A DNA stretch of 64,000 nt, from contig NZ_LRRH01000037.1 in NCBI RefSeq assembly GCF_001646785.1, forward strand, positions 1 to 64,000, given 5' to 3'. A program made the translations under genes and the position numbers. The stretch comes from Rhodococcus phenolicus (lineage in GTDB: Bacteria > Actinomycetota > Actinomycetes > Mycobacteriales > Mycobacteriaceae). Of this stretch, positions 39,592 to 48,386 are shown piece by piece. The number at the start of each line of letters is the position of its first letter. Within the stretch, counting starts at the first letter, position 1. Under the pieces are notes generated by a model. That model ran no database searches and was not told where the DNA came from. It worked only from the letters and a program-made list of their open reading frames with translations.

Positions 39592-40767
39592 ATGCACCGA
39601 CTGCGTCACGGCGACCACGGACCCGCTGTCGCCGAGATCCGCAGCACCCTCGCCGGTTTGGGCTTTCTCCACGACGCCACCGCACCCCGCGACTGGGTCG
39701 GTTCCGACGTCGTGTTCGACCGTGAACTCGACGGCGCCGTGCGCGCCTTCCAGCAGCAGCGGGGCCTGCTCGTCGACGGGGTCGTCGGCCCCGCGACCTA
39801 CCGGTCACTGAAGGAGGCGTCGTACCGTCTCGGCGCCCGCACCCTGATCTACCAGCTGTCGGCCCCGCTCTACGGTGACGACGTCGCAGCGCTCCAGACA
39901 CGACTGCAGGACCTGGGCTTCTACGTGGACCGGGTCGACGGCTACTTCGGCCCGCGCACCCACGAGGGTCTCAGCTCGTTCCAGCGCGAGATCGGCCTCG
40001 CGTCGGACGGTATCTGCGGTCCCGAGACACTGCGGGCACTGGACCTGCTCGGCACCCGCGTCTCGGGCGGGTCGCCGCACGCGATCAGCGAGGAGGAGCT
40101 CGTTCGCCGCTCCGGTCCGCAGCTGAGCGGCAAGCGGATCGTCATCGATCCCGGCCTCGGCGGCAAGGACCACGGCGTGATCGTCCGCAGCCGACACGGT
40201 GCCATCTCCGAGGCGGACATCCTGTGGGACATGGCCCGGCGGCTGGAAGGGCGGATGGCCGCCACCGGCATGGAGACATTCCTGTCCCGGCCGTACCACT
40301 CGAACCCGACGGACATCGAACGCGCCGGCACCTCGAACGCGTTCGGTGCGGACCTGATGATCTCGCTGCGCTGCGACTCCAGTCCGAATCCGTCCGCGCG
40401 GGGAATCGCCAGCTTCCACTACGGCAACTCACACGGCTCGGAGTCGATGATCGGGCAGGTCCTCACCGGCTACATCCAGCGGGAGGTCGTCGCCCGCACC
40501 GCGCTGCAGGACTGCCGCAGCCACGGCCGCACGTGGGACCTGCTGCGGCTGACCAACATGCCGACCGTGCAGATCGACCTCGGTTACCTGACCAACCCAC
40601 ACGACGCGACGCTGCTGGCGGATCCGCGGTCGCGGGACGTCATCGCGGAGGCGATACTCATCGCCGTCAAGCGCCTGTATCTGCTCGGACAGGACGACCA
40701 GCCGACCGGCACCTACACGTTCGCCGAGTTGCTCGCCGAGGAACTGTCCATCACCGAGACGCGCTGA
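39592..40767 (+). CDS. cwlM: CwlM-type amidase-fold regulator of peptidoglycan synthesis
   Basis: 391 residues. Two peptidoglycan-binding repeats (residues about 3-70 and 85-150, with LDGAVRAFQQQRGLLVDGVVGPATY and a second THEGLSSFQREIGLASDGICGPETL-like unit), then an amidase_3 domain (KRIVIDPGLGGKDHG to about 365). No signal peptide, so it is cytoplasmic like mycobacterial CwlM. That protein is phosphorylated by PknB near its C-terminus and activates MurA; the matching segment PTGTYTFAELLAEEL with candidate threonines is kept here. The ATG is preceded by AAAGG; an ATG at 39538 is an alternative start. A strong terminator follows. Confidence 0.93.
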   Translation: MHRLRHGDHGPAVAEIRSTLAGLGFLHDATAPRDWVGSDVVFDRELDGAVRAFQQQRGLLVDGVVGPATYRSLKEASYRLGARTLIYQLSAPLYGDDVAALQTRLQDLGFYVDRVDGYFGPRTHEGLSSFQREIGLASDGICGPETLRALDLLGTRVSGGSPHAISEEELVRRSGPQLSGKRIVIDPGLGGKDHGVIVRSRHGAISEADILWDMARRLEGRMAATGMETFLSRPYHSNPTDIERAGTSNAFGADLMISLRCDSSPNPSARGIASFHYGNSHGSESMIGQVLTGYIQREVVARTALQDCRSHGRTWDLLRLTNMPTVQIDLGYLTNPHDATLLADPRSRDVIAEAILIAVKRLYLLGQDDQPTGTYTFAELLAEELSITETR

Positions 40768-40788
40768 GCGGTCTCACCCCGCACATCG

Positions 40789-40826
40789 AAGCACCGCCGG
40801 CTCCGGGCCGGCGGTGCTTCTCTTTT
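40789..40826 (+). terminator. Rho-independent terminator of trxB-trxA-cwlM
   Basis: Perfect 12-bp stem AAGCACCGCCGG (40789-40800) with CCGGCGGTGCTT (40808-40819), 7-nt loop, then CTCTTTT. Confidence 0.9.
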
Positions 40827-40839
40827 GCGTGACACCGCT

Positions 40840-40855
40840 TGTTTCACGTGAAACA
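40840..40855. other. parS site 1 (perfect)
   Basis: TGTTTCACGTGAAACA, the full 16-bp consensus bound by ParB, between the cwlM terminator and the GNAT gene stop. Confidence 0.95.
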
Positions 40856-40864
40856 GCGAGTCGA

Positions 40865-41560
40865 TCAGCGAGCTCCGACCGGGGTCCGGCTGCCGTCGAG
40901 TTCCGCGATCGTGATCGATGCGGCCTCGATGAGCCGGTCGAGTGCGGCCTCGACCTCTTCCTTCCATCCGTGGTCCCGATCCAGTTCGAGACGCAACCGG
41001 GGAAAGCGAGGATGAGGGGCCACCACTTCGAACCCCATGTCCTCGAGAAATTCCGCCGAGATCATGCACTCGGCGGGGGAGCAGTCGAGTGCCGCCGTCG
41101 CCGAGGGAACCCCGGTGTTCGGTTCGGCATCGTCGACGGTGCGGATCCCGAACGCCTCGAGCGCGCGCACGTTGCGGCGGACCAGATCGTCCACGACCGC
41201 GCGGATCAGTCCGGTCCCCAGATCGAGGTCGTCGGCGAGCGGTTCGATCCGCATGCTCGTCAGCAGGATGGCGTCGGCGCTGACCGGTGAGGTCGGGAAC
41301 AACTGGGCCCGCGGAACCATGTTGGGGGGAGCGTAGAACGCGCACCCGGCCGGCTTGTCGTCGACCGTCGCGAGCTGAGCGCAGGAGCCCCACTGCAGCA
41401 TGACCATCGACAGCCACGCCTCCTTCTCGAACTCCGGATCGCAGTAGTCGCGCGCACCGCGGACAGCTCCCGGATCCATCTCCCAGAACACACAGCGCCG
41501 CGCATGCGCGGGCAACTGGTCGATTCCACTCAGCGTGAGTGATGTGACTCGAGTCGACAC
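40865..41560 (-). CDS. GNAT-like acetyltransferase (conserved parB neighbour)
   Basis: 231 residues. The acetyl-CoA fold is recognisable around AQLATVDDKPAGCAFYAPP, LLTSMRIEP and GLGTGLIRAVVDDLVRRN-like helices, with a tail rich in acidic and Leu residues. The same gene sits downstream of parB in mycobacteria (Rv3916c position). Substrate unknown. It is 57 bp downstream of parB in the same direction and may be co-transcribed with parAB. Confidence 0.82.
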   Translation of the reverse strand: MSTRVTSLTLSGIDQLPAHARRCVFWEMDPGAVRGARDYCDPEFEKEAWLSMVMLQWGSCAQLATVDDKPAGCAFYAPPNMVPRAQLFPTSPVSADAILLTSMRIEPLADDLDLGTGLIRAVVDDLVRRNVRALEAFGIRTVDDAEPNTGVPSATAALDCSPAECMISAEFLEDMGFEVVAPHPRFPRLRLELDRDHGWKEEVEAALDRLIEAASITIAELDGSRTPVGAR

Positions 41561-41617
41561 CGGTCTACTTCGCCTCCACGTCCGTATTCTCGACTGTCGT
41601 CCTGCATGGGCGGCCCG

Positions 41618-42808
41618 TCAAGAAGGATCGACCTGGGACTCCATCATCGTCACGATGCGCTGCAGATCGTCGACCGATCCGAACTCGACGACGATCTTGC
41701 CTTTGCGCTTGCCGAGACTCACGGTGACTCGGGTGTCGAAGGAACTCGACAGCCGTTCCGCGACATCCTGCAGACCGGGCATCTGGATCGGTTTGCGCCG
41801 CTGTGCCGGCGCGGCGGCGGGTCCGTCGCCGCGGTTCGCCAGCATCACCGCTTCCTCGGTGGCACGCACCGACATGCCCTCCGCGACGATGCGCGCGGCC
41901 AGGACTTCCTGGGCGTCGGCGCCGGCCTCGAGGGACAGCAGGGCACGCGCATGTCCGGCGGACAGGACTCCGGCGGCCACCCGGCGCTGCACCGCGACCG
42001 GAAGCTTGAGAAGCCGGATCATGTTGGTCACGACGGGGCGCGACCGCCCGATGCGCGTCGCCAATTCCTCGTGGGTCACCTCGAACTCTTCGAGCAGCTG
42101 CTGATACGCGGCGGCTTCCTCGAGCGGGTTCAACTGGACACGGTGAATGTTCTCGAGCAGGGCGTCGCGCAGCAGCGCGTCGTCCTCGGTGTCGCGGACG
42201 ATCGCAGGAACCGTTTCCAGACCGACCTCTTGGCAGGCCCGCCAACGGCGCTCGCCCATGATGAGCTGGAAGCGGTCGTCGTCGATGCGGCGGACCACGA
42301 TGGGCTGCATGAGCCCGAACTCACGGATCGAATGCACCAGCTCCCCGAGCGCTTCCTCGTCGAACACCTGACGGGGCTGCTTCGGGTTGGCTTCGATCCG
42401 GTCGATCGGCACCTCCACGTACACCGCCCCGGTGGGGGAGGGGAGGGGCTGCTCCGTGGTAACGGCCGGGGTCGGTGTTCCGTCGCCGATGATCACGTCC
42501 GCGGCGGCGGAACCGAGACCGGTGGACGGGATCGTCATACCGGACGCCCCGCCCGCCTTACGCGAGGAGCCGTTCTTGGCCGGAGCCGTGTTCTTGGCGG
42601 GGGCGGTGTTCTTGATCGGCGCCGTCCCCGTGGGGGCGGGGGGAACCGGCGCGGTCGGTGCGGGCGCAGAGGTCGCTGGTGATGGCGGTACCGTCGCGGT
42701 CCGGGTCCCGGCGGGTGCGGTCGCGGGGACCGGAGGTGCTTCGACCGGCCCGGTCGGGATGAGCGCTGCCAGACCCCGTCCGAGACCACCCTTGCGTGTC
42801 GCGCTCAT
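41618..42808 (-). CDS. parB: Chromosome-partitioning protein ParB
   Basis: 396 residues. An Ala/Pro/Thr-rich N-terminal stretch (about 20-115) is longer than in many ParB proteins. The CTPase/ParB N domain follows, with [14 protein letters not shown] near residue 128 and the GERRWRA motif near 183. Then the parS-binding HTH ([23 protein letters not shown]) and a C-terminal dimerisation domain. It loads on the parS sites around this locus, spreads as a CTP clamp and is moved by ParA. The start overlaps the parA stop by 4 bp. Confidence 0.96.
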   Translation of the reverse strand: MSATRKGGLGRGLAALIPTGPVEAPPVPATAPAGTRTATVPPSPATSAPAPTAPVPPAPTGTAPIKNTAPAKNTAPAKNGSSRKAGGASGMTIPSTGLGSAAADVIIGDGTPTPAVTTEQPLPSPTGAVYVEVPIDRIEANPKQPRQVFDEEALGELVHSIREFGLMQPIVVRRIDDDRFQLIMGERRWRACQEVGLETVPAIVRDTEDDALLRDALLENIHRVQLNPLEEAAAYQQLLEEFEVTHEELATRIGRSRPVVTNMIRLLKLPVAVQRRVAAGVLSAGHARALLSLEAGADAQEVLAARIVAEGMSVRATEEAVMLANRGDGPAAAPAQRRKPIQMPGLQDVAERLSSSFDTRVTVSLGKRKGKIVVEFGSVDDLQRIVTMMESQVDPS

Positions 42809-43776
42809 TCGTTCCCCTGATTCTTGTGGTGACCTCGCGCCGCCAGTTCGCGCCCTGCGTCGAGGTAGCTCATCGCACCGCGCGATCCTGGATCGTAGTC
42901 GAGAACGGTCATTCCGTACCCGGGAGCTTCGGAAACTTTCACGCTGCGGGGAATGACGGACCGCAGGACCGCGTCACCGAAGTGGGAACGCACCTCGGCG
43001 GCGACCTGATCAGCGAGCTTGGTGCGCCCGTCGTACATGGTCAGCAGCACGGTCGAGACGTGCAGTTCGGGATTCAGGTGCGACTGCACGAGTTCGATGT
43101 TGCGGAGCAACTGGCCCACGCCTTCGAGGGCGTAGTACTCGCACTGGATGGGGATCAGCACTTCCTTCGCCGCGACGAGCGCGTTGACGGTCAGGAGTCC
43201 CAGCGACGGCGGGCAGTCGATGATGACGTAGTCGTAGTCGCGGTCACCGAGCGCAGCCGGAGTCAGCGCGTTCTTGAGCCTGTTCTCACGGGCGACCATC
43301 GACACCAGTTCGATCTCCGCACCGGCGAGATCGATCGTCGCGGGGATGCAGAACAACCGCTCGCTGTGCGGGCTCTGCTGGACCGCCTCGGAGGCCTTCA
43401 CCTCACCGAGCAGAACCTCGTAGCTCGACGCGATTCCCGAGTGGTGCGGGACGCCGAGTGCGGTACTCGCGTTGCCCTGCGGATCCAGATCGACGACGAG
43501 CACGCTCAATCCCTGCACCGCGAGCGCGGCCGCCAGGTTCACGGTCGACGTGGTCTTGCCGACGCCGCCCTTCTGATTCGCAACGGTGAAGATTCGTCGT
43601 TCGGTCGGCTTCGGCAACGCGTTCGTGGAACTGGGGTGGAGGACCTGGCTCGCACGGTGGGCGGCGGCCCCGATCGGAGTGTCCGCGGCGGAAATCCCGT
43701 CGAACGGCACCGGGAAGAAATCGTCGTCGATGGCTTCGGTTTCACGTGAAACAGCGGACTCGGATCCACCCGACAT
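42805..43776 (-). CDS. parA: Chromosome-partitioning ATPase ParA
   Basis: 323 residues. Deviant Walker A KGGVGKTT at residues 69-76, Walker B-type [10 protein letters not shown] and the DLDPQGNAS motif. An N-terminal extension of about 60 residues precedes the ATPase; residues 9-14 (VSRETE) are encoded by a parS-like site. AAGGAG lies 7 bp before the ATG at 43776. It moves ParB-parS complexes in origin segregation. Codes leftward with parB as a two-gene unit. Confidence 0.96.
   Translation of the reverse strand: MSGGSESAVSRETEAIDDDFFPVPFDGISAADTPIGAAAHRASQVLHPSSTNALPKPTERRIFTVANQKGGVGKTTSTVNLAAALAVQGLSVLVVDLDPQGNASTALGVPHHSGIASSYEVLLGEVKASEAVQQSPHSERLFCIPATIDLAGAEIELVSMVARENRLKNALTPAALGDRDYDYVIIDCPPSLGLLTVNALVAAKEVLIPIQCEYYALEGVGQLLRNIELVQSHLNPELHVSTVLLTMYDGRTKLADQVAAEVRSHFGDAVLRSVIPRSVKVSEAPGYGMTVLDYDPGSRGAMSYLDAGRELAARGHHKNQGNE
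43738..43753. other. parS-like site 2, inside parA
   Basis: GGTTTCACGTGAAACA, one mismatch from consensus, embedded in codons 9-14 of parA. Confidence 0.85.
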
Positions 43777-43960
43777 TGAACGCTCCTTTATCGTCGACCC
43801 GCCCTCCGGGACGGTCGGCGTTGAAGTGGTTGAGGCGTGAGATCGAACATCTCGACGCGACGTCCGAGGTCCGCCGACCACCGTTGTCGCGTCGTCCCCT
43901 CTTTTCGCTCAGTATTCCATCTCGCATTCTAGGGCGACACGGTGACATCGCAGACTTTTC

Positions 43961-43976
43961 GGTTTCACGTGAAACA
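43961..43976. other. parS-like site 3
   Basis: GGTTTCACGTGAAACA, one mismatch, in the parA upstream region. Confidence 0.88.
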
Positions 43977-43994
43977 CACAGAAGTCGGGATCGA

Positions 43995-44010
43995 TGTTTC
44001 ACGTGAAACA
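43995..44010. other. parS site 4 (perfect)
   Basis: TGTTTCACGTGAAACA, full consensus, 18 bp after site 3. Confidence 0.95.
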
Positions 44011-44284
44011 TGCGCCCCGGATGGTCGGACGGCCGCCCACTTCAGGGCCGCCGTCGCGCCATGAACGGCAGGACTCCACGTGGATCACCGAAAGCTGATG
44101 CGCAGGCACATCTTTCGATTTTCGAATAGTCAAATCTATTGTCTTCCAAAGATTCTTGTAGAGACGGATACCGAAGCGCCCGCAGGTAGCCGTCACAGTG
44201 ACGAAATGAACCGACCCCCGAGGTACCACCGCGATCGATCCCGATTTCGCCCTATCACCCTACGGAAGACCACGGCACGGAGAT

Positions 44285-44353
44285 CTCGAGAGAATTACTC
44301 GAGCTCGAGATGCTCGAGGAACTCGAGGTTTCGCCGCGCCGGAAAACCTCGAG
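44285..44353. repeat. Cluster of six CTCGAG hexamers
   Basis: CTCGAG at 44285, 44298, 44304, 44313, 44322 and 44348, outside any gene. The same hexamer is clustered in oriC (50024-50403). Confidence 0.8.
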
Positions 44354-44392
44354 GCACGGAAGTCGGCATCCAGCACCGCGCTCACAAGAAGA

Positions 44393-44425
44393 ACCCCTCC
44401 GCTTCCCGGTGGGGAGGGGAGGGGT
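44393..44425 (-). terminator. Stem-loop downstream of rsmG
   Basis: ACCCCTCC (44393-44400) pairs with GGAGGGGT (44418-44425), with extra CCC/GGG pairing inside. It is 25 bp past the rsmG stop and precedes the weak parS-like site. Confidence 0.6.
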
Positions 44426-44429
44426 CCGA

Positions 44430-44445
44430 TGTTTCACGTGGAACG
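44430..44445. other. Degenerate parS-like site 5
   Basis: TGTTTCACGTGGAACG, two mismatches, just downstream of rsmG. Confidence 0.6.
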
Positions 44446-44450
44446 TGCGC

Positions 44451-45131
44451 TCACCGCTTCTTGCGTCGCCGAGCCGGACGGGCCATCCGTTCGGCCTTCA
44501 CCACGATGGTGGGTACTTCGAGAAGACCTGCCCCGCACTCGAGCACCTCGAGGCCGCCGGCCCCGAGTCGCGCGAGCTCCTCGCGGTCGCGATCGATCTC
44601 CTCGGCCGCGGAGCTTCCCTTGAGCGCCAGCATCCGGCCGCCCTCACGGATCAGGGGCAACGACCACTTGGCGAGCTTCGCCAGGGGCGCGACCGCACGG
44701 GAGGTGACGACGTCCGCGCCGCCTGCCTCCTGCAACACCCCCGGTTGTTCCGCCCGCCCGCGGACCACCAGAACGTTCTCGAGTCCGTGGGTTTCGACGA
44801 ACTCCGCGAGGTAGACCGAGCGGCGCAGGAGCGGCTCCACGAGGGTGATCTTCAGGTCCGGACGCGCGATCGCCAGGGGGATACCGGGAAGACCGGCCCC
44901 GCTACCCACGTCGACGACGGTCTCGTCCTTCTCGATGAGTTCGCCGAGCACGGCGCAGTTGAGCAGATGGCGGTCCCACAGGCGCGGGACCTCACGGGGC
45001 CCGATGAGCCCACGCTCGACCCCATCGGTCGACAGCGACCGGTGATACTCCTGCGCGAGTGCGAACCGCTCCCCGAACACCTGATGCGCGACCTCGAGGA
45101 CGCGTTCCTCGTCATGTTCCACGTGAAACAT
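44451..45131 (-). CDS. rsmG: 16S rRNA (guanine-527-N7) methyltransferase
   Basis: 226 residues. SAM-binding [18 protein letters not shown], the preceding [12 protein letters not shown] motif and [12 protein letters not shown] are diagnostic of RsmG/GidB. It methylates G527 of 16S rRNA in the 530 loop; loss gives low-level streptomycin resistance in several bacteria. The ATG at 45131 has GGGAGAGG just upstream and yields the N-terminus MFHVEH, which is a parS-like site read as codons. In-frame ATGs at 45149 and 45158 are alternatives. Basic C-terminal tail ([10 protein letters not shown]). Confidence 0.94.
   Translation of the reverse strand: MFHVEHDEERVLEVAHQVFGERFALAQEYHRSLSTDGVERGLIGPREVPRLWDRHLLNCAVLGELIEKDETVVDVGSGAGLPGIPLAIARPDLKITLVEPLLRRSVYLAEFVETHGLENVLVVRGRAEQPGVLQEAGGADVVTSRAVAPLAKLAKWSLPLIREGGRMLALKGSSAAEEIDRDREELARLGAGGLEVLECGAGLLEVPTIVVKAERMARPARRRKKR
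45115..45130. other. parS-like site 6, at the rsmG start
   Basis: TGTTCCACGTGAAACA, one mismatch; it begins inside the rsmG start codon and encodes residues 2-6. Confidence 0.85.
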
Positions 45132-45179
45132 CCTCTCCCGGCGACCCATTGCCCACAAACAACGGGGGCCTCATACGAA

Positions 45180-45214
45180 CGGAGGGGCCCGACGTCGCCG
45201 TCGGTACCCCTCCG
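45180..45214 (-). terminator. Stem-loop terminator downstream of jag
   Basis: CGGAGGGG (45180-45187) with CCCCTCCG (45207-45214), plus inner CCGACG/CGTCGG pairing. It ends the leftward rpmH-rnpA-yidD-yidC-jag unit, so rsmG likely has its own promoter. Confidence 0.7.
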
Positions 45215-45245
45215 CTGACAGTTGTCACCGAATTCCAGTGGTGAA

Positions 45246-45794
45246 TCAGTCCTTGATGACGACGACGCGTCGCTGCGGCTCGGCGCCCTCGCTCTCGCTG
45301 GACACGCCCGCGACCTTCGCCACGGCGTCGTGCACGATCTTGCGTTCGAACGGCGTCATCGGGGCGAGCGACTCGCGCTCCCCGGACTCCAGCACGCGCT
45401 GTGCCGCCGCGGTGCCGAGTTCGGTCAGCTCCGCACGCTTGCCCGCACGCCAGCCGGCGATGTCGAGCATCAGTTTGCTGCGTTCACCGGTGGCCTGCTG
45501 AACCGCCAGCCGAGTCAGTTCCTGCAGCGCATCGAGCACCTCGCCCTGGCGGCCGACGAGCTTCGTCAGGTCGGAACCGCCGTCGATGCTCACGACCGCG
45601 CGATCGCCCTCGACATCGAGATCGATGTCGCCGTCGAAATCGAGCACATCGAGAAGCTGCTCGAGGTAGTCGCCGGCGATCTCGCCTTCCTCGACCAGGT
45701 AGTCGTCGTCCTCGGTGTCGAGGTCCGCGTCGAGCTCCGCGGATTCGGCGGTCACGTCGATGTCCTCCTGTGCCTTGTCCAGGTCACTGGCCAT
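45246..45794 (-). CDS. jag: Jag/KhpB RNA-binding protein (KH and R3H domains)
   Basis: 182 residues. Acidic N-terminus (about 45 residues), then a KH-like domain with the GRQGEVLDALQELTRLAV loop (GxxG type) and a C-terminal R3H domain (SLAPMTPFERKIVHDAVAK). Jag/KhpB proteins bind RNA and influence envelope growth in Gram-positives. It lies 22 bp downstream of yidC in the conserved operon. Confidence 0.93.
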   Translation of the reverse strand: MASDLDKAQEDIDVTAESAELDADLDTEDDDYLVEEGEIAGDYLEQLLDVLDFDGDIDLDVEGDRAVVSIDGGSDLTKLVGRQGEVLDALQELTRLAVQQATGERSKLMLDIAGWRAGKRAELTELGTAAAQRVLESGERESLAPMTPFERKIVHDAVAKVAGVSSESEGAEPQRRVVVIKD

Positions 45795-45816
45795 GGTTCG
45801 CCCTCTTCTACTTCGG

Positions 45817-46914
45817 TCAGCGCCGCTTGCGCTTGGAGTTCTTGGAACCGCCCTGATTCTTCTGCGTCGTCGATCCGGAGCCCCCCGAGGGCTTCACCGG
45901 TCCATCGCTCGCAGCGGGCTTCTCGAGCGAGATTTCGCCCTCGTCGCTCGACGCGTCGTCGGAGGCCGCAGAGGTCGCGGTGGCTCCGCCCTTCTTCTTC
46001 GTACGATCCGGCCGAGCGCCCGGCTTCGGCGCGTTCTCGTTACGACGCGCGACCACAGCCGCCTTCTTCTCGGCTTCCTCCTGGTCGATCTTCCGGAAGA
46101 CGAGGTGCTGCTGGCCGTACGTCCAGATGTTGTTGCTCACCCAGTAGATCAGGATGGCGATCGGAAGGAACGGACCACCGACGAGCACACCGAGCGGGAA
46201 GACGTACAGCGCGAGCTTGTTCATGATCGCGGCCTGCGGGTTCGCGGCTGCCTGCGCACTCTGCCGTGCGACCGACGCGCGGGAGTTGAAGTGCGTGGCG
46301 ATGCCGGCGATGACCATGAGCGGAATCGCGACGGCGGCGATCTGCCAGCGGGTGGGGATACCGCCGAACGGCGCGAACGCTTCGAGCGAGGCCATCGGCT
46401 GCGTGATCCACGCGGAGATCGGCGCGCCGAACAGGCGGGCGCTCAGGAAGGACTGCACATCCTCCGGGCTGAACGCGTAGTTACCGATCTGGGCGTTGGT
46501 CACCGGGTCCAGGCCGAGCTGTCCCATGCCGGTACCGGTGCGGTTGAACGAACGCAGCACATGGAACAGACCGATGAACACCGGCACCTGCAGCAGAACC
46601 GGCAGGCAGCCCATCAACGGGTTGAAACCGTGCTCCTTCTGGAGCTTCTGCATCTCGAGCGCCTGCCGCTGGCGATCGTTCGAGTACTTCTTCTGCAGCG
46701 CCTTGATCTGCGGCTGGAGTTCCTGCATCTGCCGCGTCGTGCGCACCTGCTTGACGAAGGGCTTGTACAGGATCGCCCGGAGGGTGAACACGAGGAACAC
46801 CACGGACAGGGCCCAGGTGATGCCGCTGTCGGGACCGAGGAATGGGATCGCGGCGAAAACTTTGTGCCAGACCCACAGGATCCAGGACACGGGATAGTAG
46901 ATGAAGTCGAGCAC
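45817..46914 (-). CDS. yidC: Membrane protein insertase YidC
   Basis: 365 residues. Five-helix YidC/Oxa1 core: first helix near residues 5-20, [26 protein letters not shown] around 30-55, [17 protein letters not shown] near 105, and later helices at about 195-215 and 240-270. The coiled-coil cytoplasmic loop ([20 protein letters not shown]) is present. A long basic C-terminal tail (from about 285) with Lys/Arg clusters probably contacts ribosomes. Inserts membrane proteins with or without SecYEG. Confidence 0.95.
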   Translation of the reverse strand: MLDFIYYPVSWILWVWHKVFAAIPFLGPDSGITWALSVVFLVFTLRAILYKPFVKQVRTTRQMQELQPQIKALQKKYSNDRQRQALEMQKLQKEHGFNPLMGCLPVLLQVPVFIGLFHVLRSFNRTGTGMGQLGLDPVTNAQIGNYAFSPEDVQSFLSARLFGAPISAWITQPMASLEAFAPFGGIPTRWQIAAVAIPLMVIAGIATHFNSRASVARQSAQAAANPQAAIMNKLALYVFPLGVLVGGPFLPIAILIYWVSNNIWTYGQQHLVFRKIDQEEAEKKAAVVARRNENAPKPGARPDRTKKKGGATATSAASDDASSDEGEISLEKPAASDGPVKPSGGSGSTTQKNQGGSKNSKRKRR

Positions 46915-46965
46915 GGCTCTGTGTACTCCTCTGGTCGTCCATGATCGCCACCCACGGCGTCGGTC

Positions 46966-47259
46966 TCAGGTCTTCACACGCCCGTCGAGAACTCGGTCGG
47001 GCGAGCGGGGCCGACGATCGGGCACCGGATCCCACCCACCAGGGTGCCAGGGCGCACACTTGAGCAGGCGCACGATCGCCAGAGAAGACCCGACGACGAC
47101 ACCGCGCGTGCGCAGCGCCTCCACGGCGTACTCGCTGCACGTAGGGGTGAATCGGCAGGTCGGCATCCGCATGGGCGACACATACGTGCGGTACAGCTCG
47201 ATGCAGAAGATCAGCGCCCGGGCCGGCGCGGATCGGATCCTCGACCAGGCGGCAGTCAT
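46966..47259 (-). CDS. yidD: YidD membrane-insertion factor
   Basis: 97 residues. The family core ELYRTYVSPMRMPTCRFTPTCSEYAVEAL, then RGVVVGSSLAIVRLLKCAPWHPGGWDPVP, is complete with its three cysteines. An amphipathic N-terminal helix associates with the membrane near YidC. Its start overlaps the rnpA stop, the usual arrangement. Confidence 0.94.
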   Translation of the reverse strand: MTAAWSRIRSAPARALIFCIELYRTYVSPMRMPTCRFTPTCSEYAVEALRTRGVVVGSSLAIVRLLKCAPWHPGGWDPVPDRRPRSPDRVLDGRVKT

Positions 47260-47633
47260 GCCGAGTGCTCCGACGGCTCGAACAGGCCGAGCTTGGCGAG
47301 ACCCGAACGGACCTGCCGGTCGAGATCCCGGGAGGTCGCGGTGGCAGCACCGGGAAGAGCGCGAAGGACGACGTCGGCGTCGGACGGGACGTCGCTCACG
47401 ATCCCAGCGCAGATATGACGAAGCCGGCGGGCGACTCGATGTCGAATCACCGCCGGCCCGACAGCCTTGCTCACGACCAGCCCGAAGCGAGGGCCGTCGC
47501 TGTTCACCACGAACTCGGACCTATCCCGCTCGATCGCATGTACGACGAGATCGCGCCGTCCTTGCCTGCGGCCGTGTCGGACTGTCTCGGAGAAGTCCGC
47601 GCGACGGCGCAGGCGGTGCGGCTCAGGCAGCAT
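47256..47633 (-). CDS. rnpA: Ribonuclease P protein component
   Basis: 125 residues. Basic protein with RRADFSETVRHGRRQGR near the N-terminus and the RNA-binding signature AVIRHRVARRLRHI (the RNR motif region of RnpA). Binds RNase P RNA and aids tRNA 5' maturation. 22 bp from rpmH; overlaps yidD by 4 bp. Confidence 0.94.
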   Translation of the reverse strand: MLPEPHRLRRRADFSETVRHGRRQGRRDLVVHAIERDRSEFVVNSDGPRFGLVVSKAVGPAVIRHRVARRLRHICAGIVSDVPSDADVVLRALPGAATATSRDLDRQVRSGLAKLGLFEPSEHSA

Positions 47634-47654
47634 CCCGAGCTCCCGTTACGGGGA

Positions 47655-47798
47655 TCAGGCGGTGAGGGAGGCGCGGCCCTTGCGGCGACGCGCCGACACG
47701 ATCGAGCGACCCGCACGGGTACGCATCCGGAGACGGAAGCCGTGAACGCGCGCGCGGCGGCGATTGTTCGGCTGGAACGTCCGCTTGCCCTTGGCCAC
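47655..47798 (-). CDS. rpmH: 50S ribosomal protein L34
   Basis: 47 residues from the GTG at 47798, with GAGGAG 8 bp upstream. [20 protein letters not shown] and the [18 protein letters not shown] core are the L34 signature. It heads the leftward rpmH-rnpA-yidD-yidC-jag unit; a candidate minus-strand -10 element (TAAATGTTAG) lies about 50 bp upstream. Confidence 0.97.
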   Translation of the reverse strand: MAKGKRTFQPNNRRRARVHGFRLRMRTRAGRSIVSARRRKGRASLTA

Positions 47799-48032
47799 GG
47801 TCGACACTCCTCGAAGTTCTGTGACGCCTGCGGGCGTCAGCGGTCTAACATTTACGGAAATCGCACGACCCGCACCGGACGAGGCTGTGAAGCAACGCAG
47901 CACGGATCCGTCACTGCCGTATGAGTGACTGTTCGAGGCTACTCGGAGCGGGACGCGAAATCAAACCGCGCAACCTCGGCGGACGCAACCCGACACGCCG
48001 CCCCGCAGCGGTTCTCCATGTCACGCAATACA

Positions 48033-48048
48033 TGTGATAGCGATCACG
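48033..48048. promoter_or_regulatory. CRP/GlxR-like binding site upstream of dnaA
   Basis: TGTGATAGCGATCACG fits TGTGA-N6-TCACA with one mismatch in the last base. It lies immediately upstream of a TAGGCT -10-like box in the dnaA direction. Confidence 0.6.
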
Positions 48049-48324
48049 TGCGGTGTAGGCTCCCTTCATGGCTTCGCAGGGGACGCATCTTCACGCGCAT
48101 CAGCCGCCGTTGTCGCCGCCGTGCCACCGTCGATGTGCCCGGCCACCGGTCCCGGGCCTCACTCGAGAACGACCCTGATCGGACCGCTGTCCCGGGCCCG
48201 CACGGCGGTTCGTCGAGCAGCGGCACCGACGGTGTGCCGCACCGGGCCCGCAGGTTCACCCGAAACAGATCGTTTATCTGCACCCTGCAACCTCCGCGCG
48301 TCGCGGCAGGGCGTGGCACCATGC

Positions 48325-48353
48325 TTGTCCACACCTGTGGATAATTGTGTGGA
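48325..48353. promoter_or_regulatory. DnaA boxes in the dnaA leader
   Basis: TTGTCCACA (48325-48333) and, inverted 2 bp later, TGTGGATAA (48336-48344, perfect TTATCCACA on the minus strand); a third TTGTGTGGA begins at 48345. Likely autoregulation of dnaA. Confidence 0.8.
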
Positions 48354-48386
48354 AATTCGAACCGATGGACAGTGGAGGACAGCTAC

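Larger units (their letters stand above)
43777..44450. other. Intergenic parA-rsmG region: parS sites, AT-rich block, CTCGAG cluster
   Basis: 674 bp without a credible gene. From the left it holds the parA promoter side, two parS sites (43961 and 43995), an AT-rich stretch around 44108-44160 that stands out from the surrounding GC-rich sequence, six CTCGAG hexamers (44285-44353), a hairpin for rsmG (44393-44425) and a weaker parS-like site (44430). Open frames here have no homology, and some are just parS read as codons. Confidence 0.8.
47799..48386. other. Intergenic rpmH-dnaA region
   Basis: 588 bp between divergent rpmH and dnaA. Contents: rpmH promoter at the left end, a CRP-like palindrome (48033-48048), a TAGGCT -10-like box near 48056 directed rightward, and DnaA-box pairs just upstream of dnaA. 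Open frames through it (for example 47925-48344) lack homology and are treated as non-coding. Confidence 0.75.

Noticed and set aside
43742-44011. Short frames beginning MFHVKH around the parS sites
   Set aside because: These residues are simply parS read as codons; the frames overlap parA regulatory DNA and show no protein features.
47925-48344. 139-codon frame upstream of dnaA
   Set aside because: Arg/Ser-rich without motif, overlaps the CRP-like site and DnaA boxes, no ribosome-binding site.
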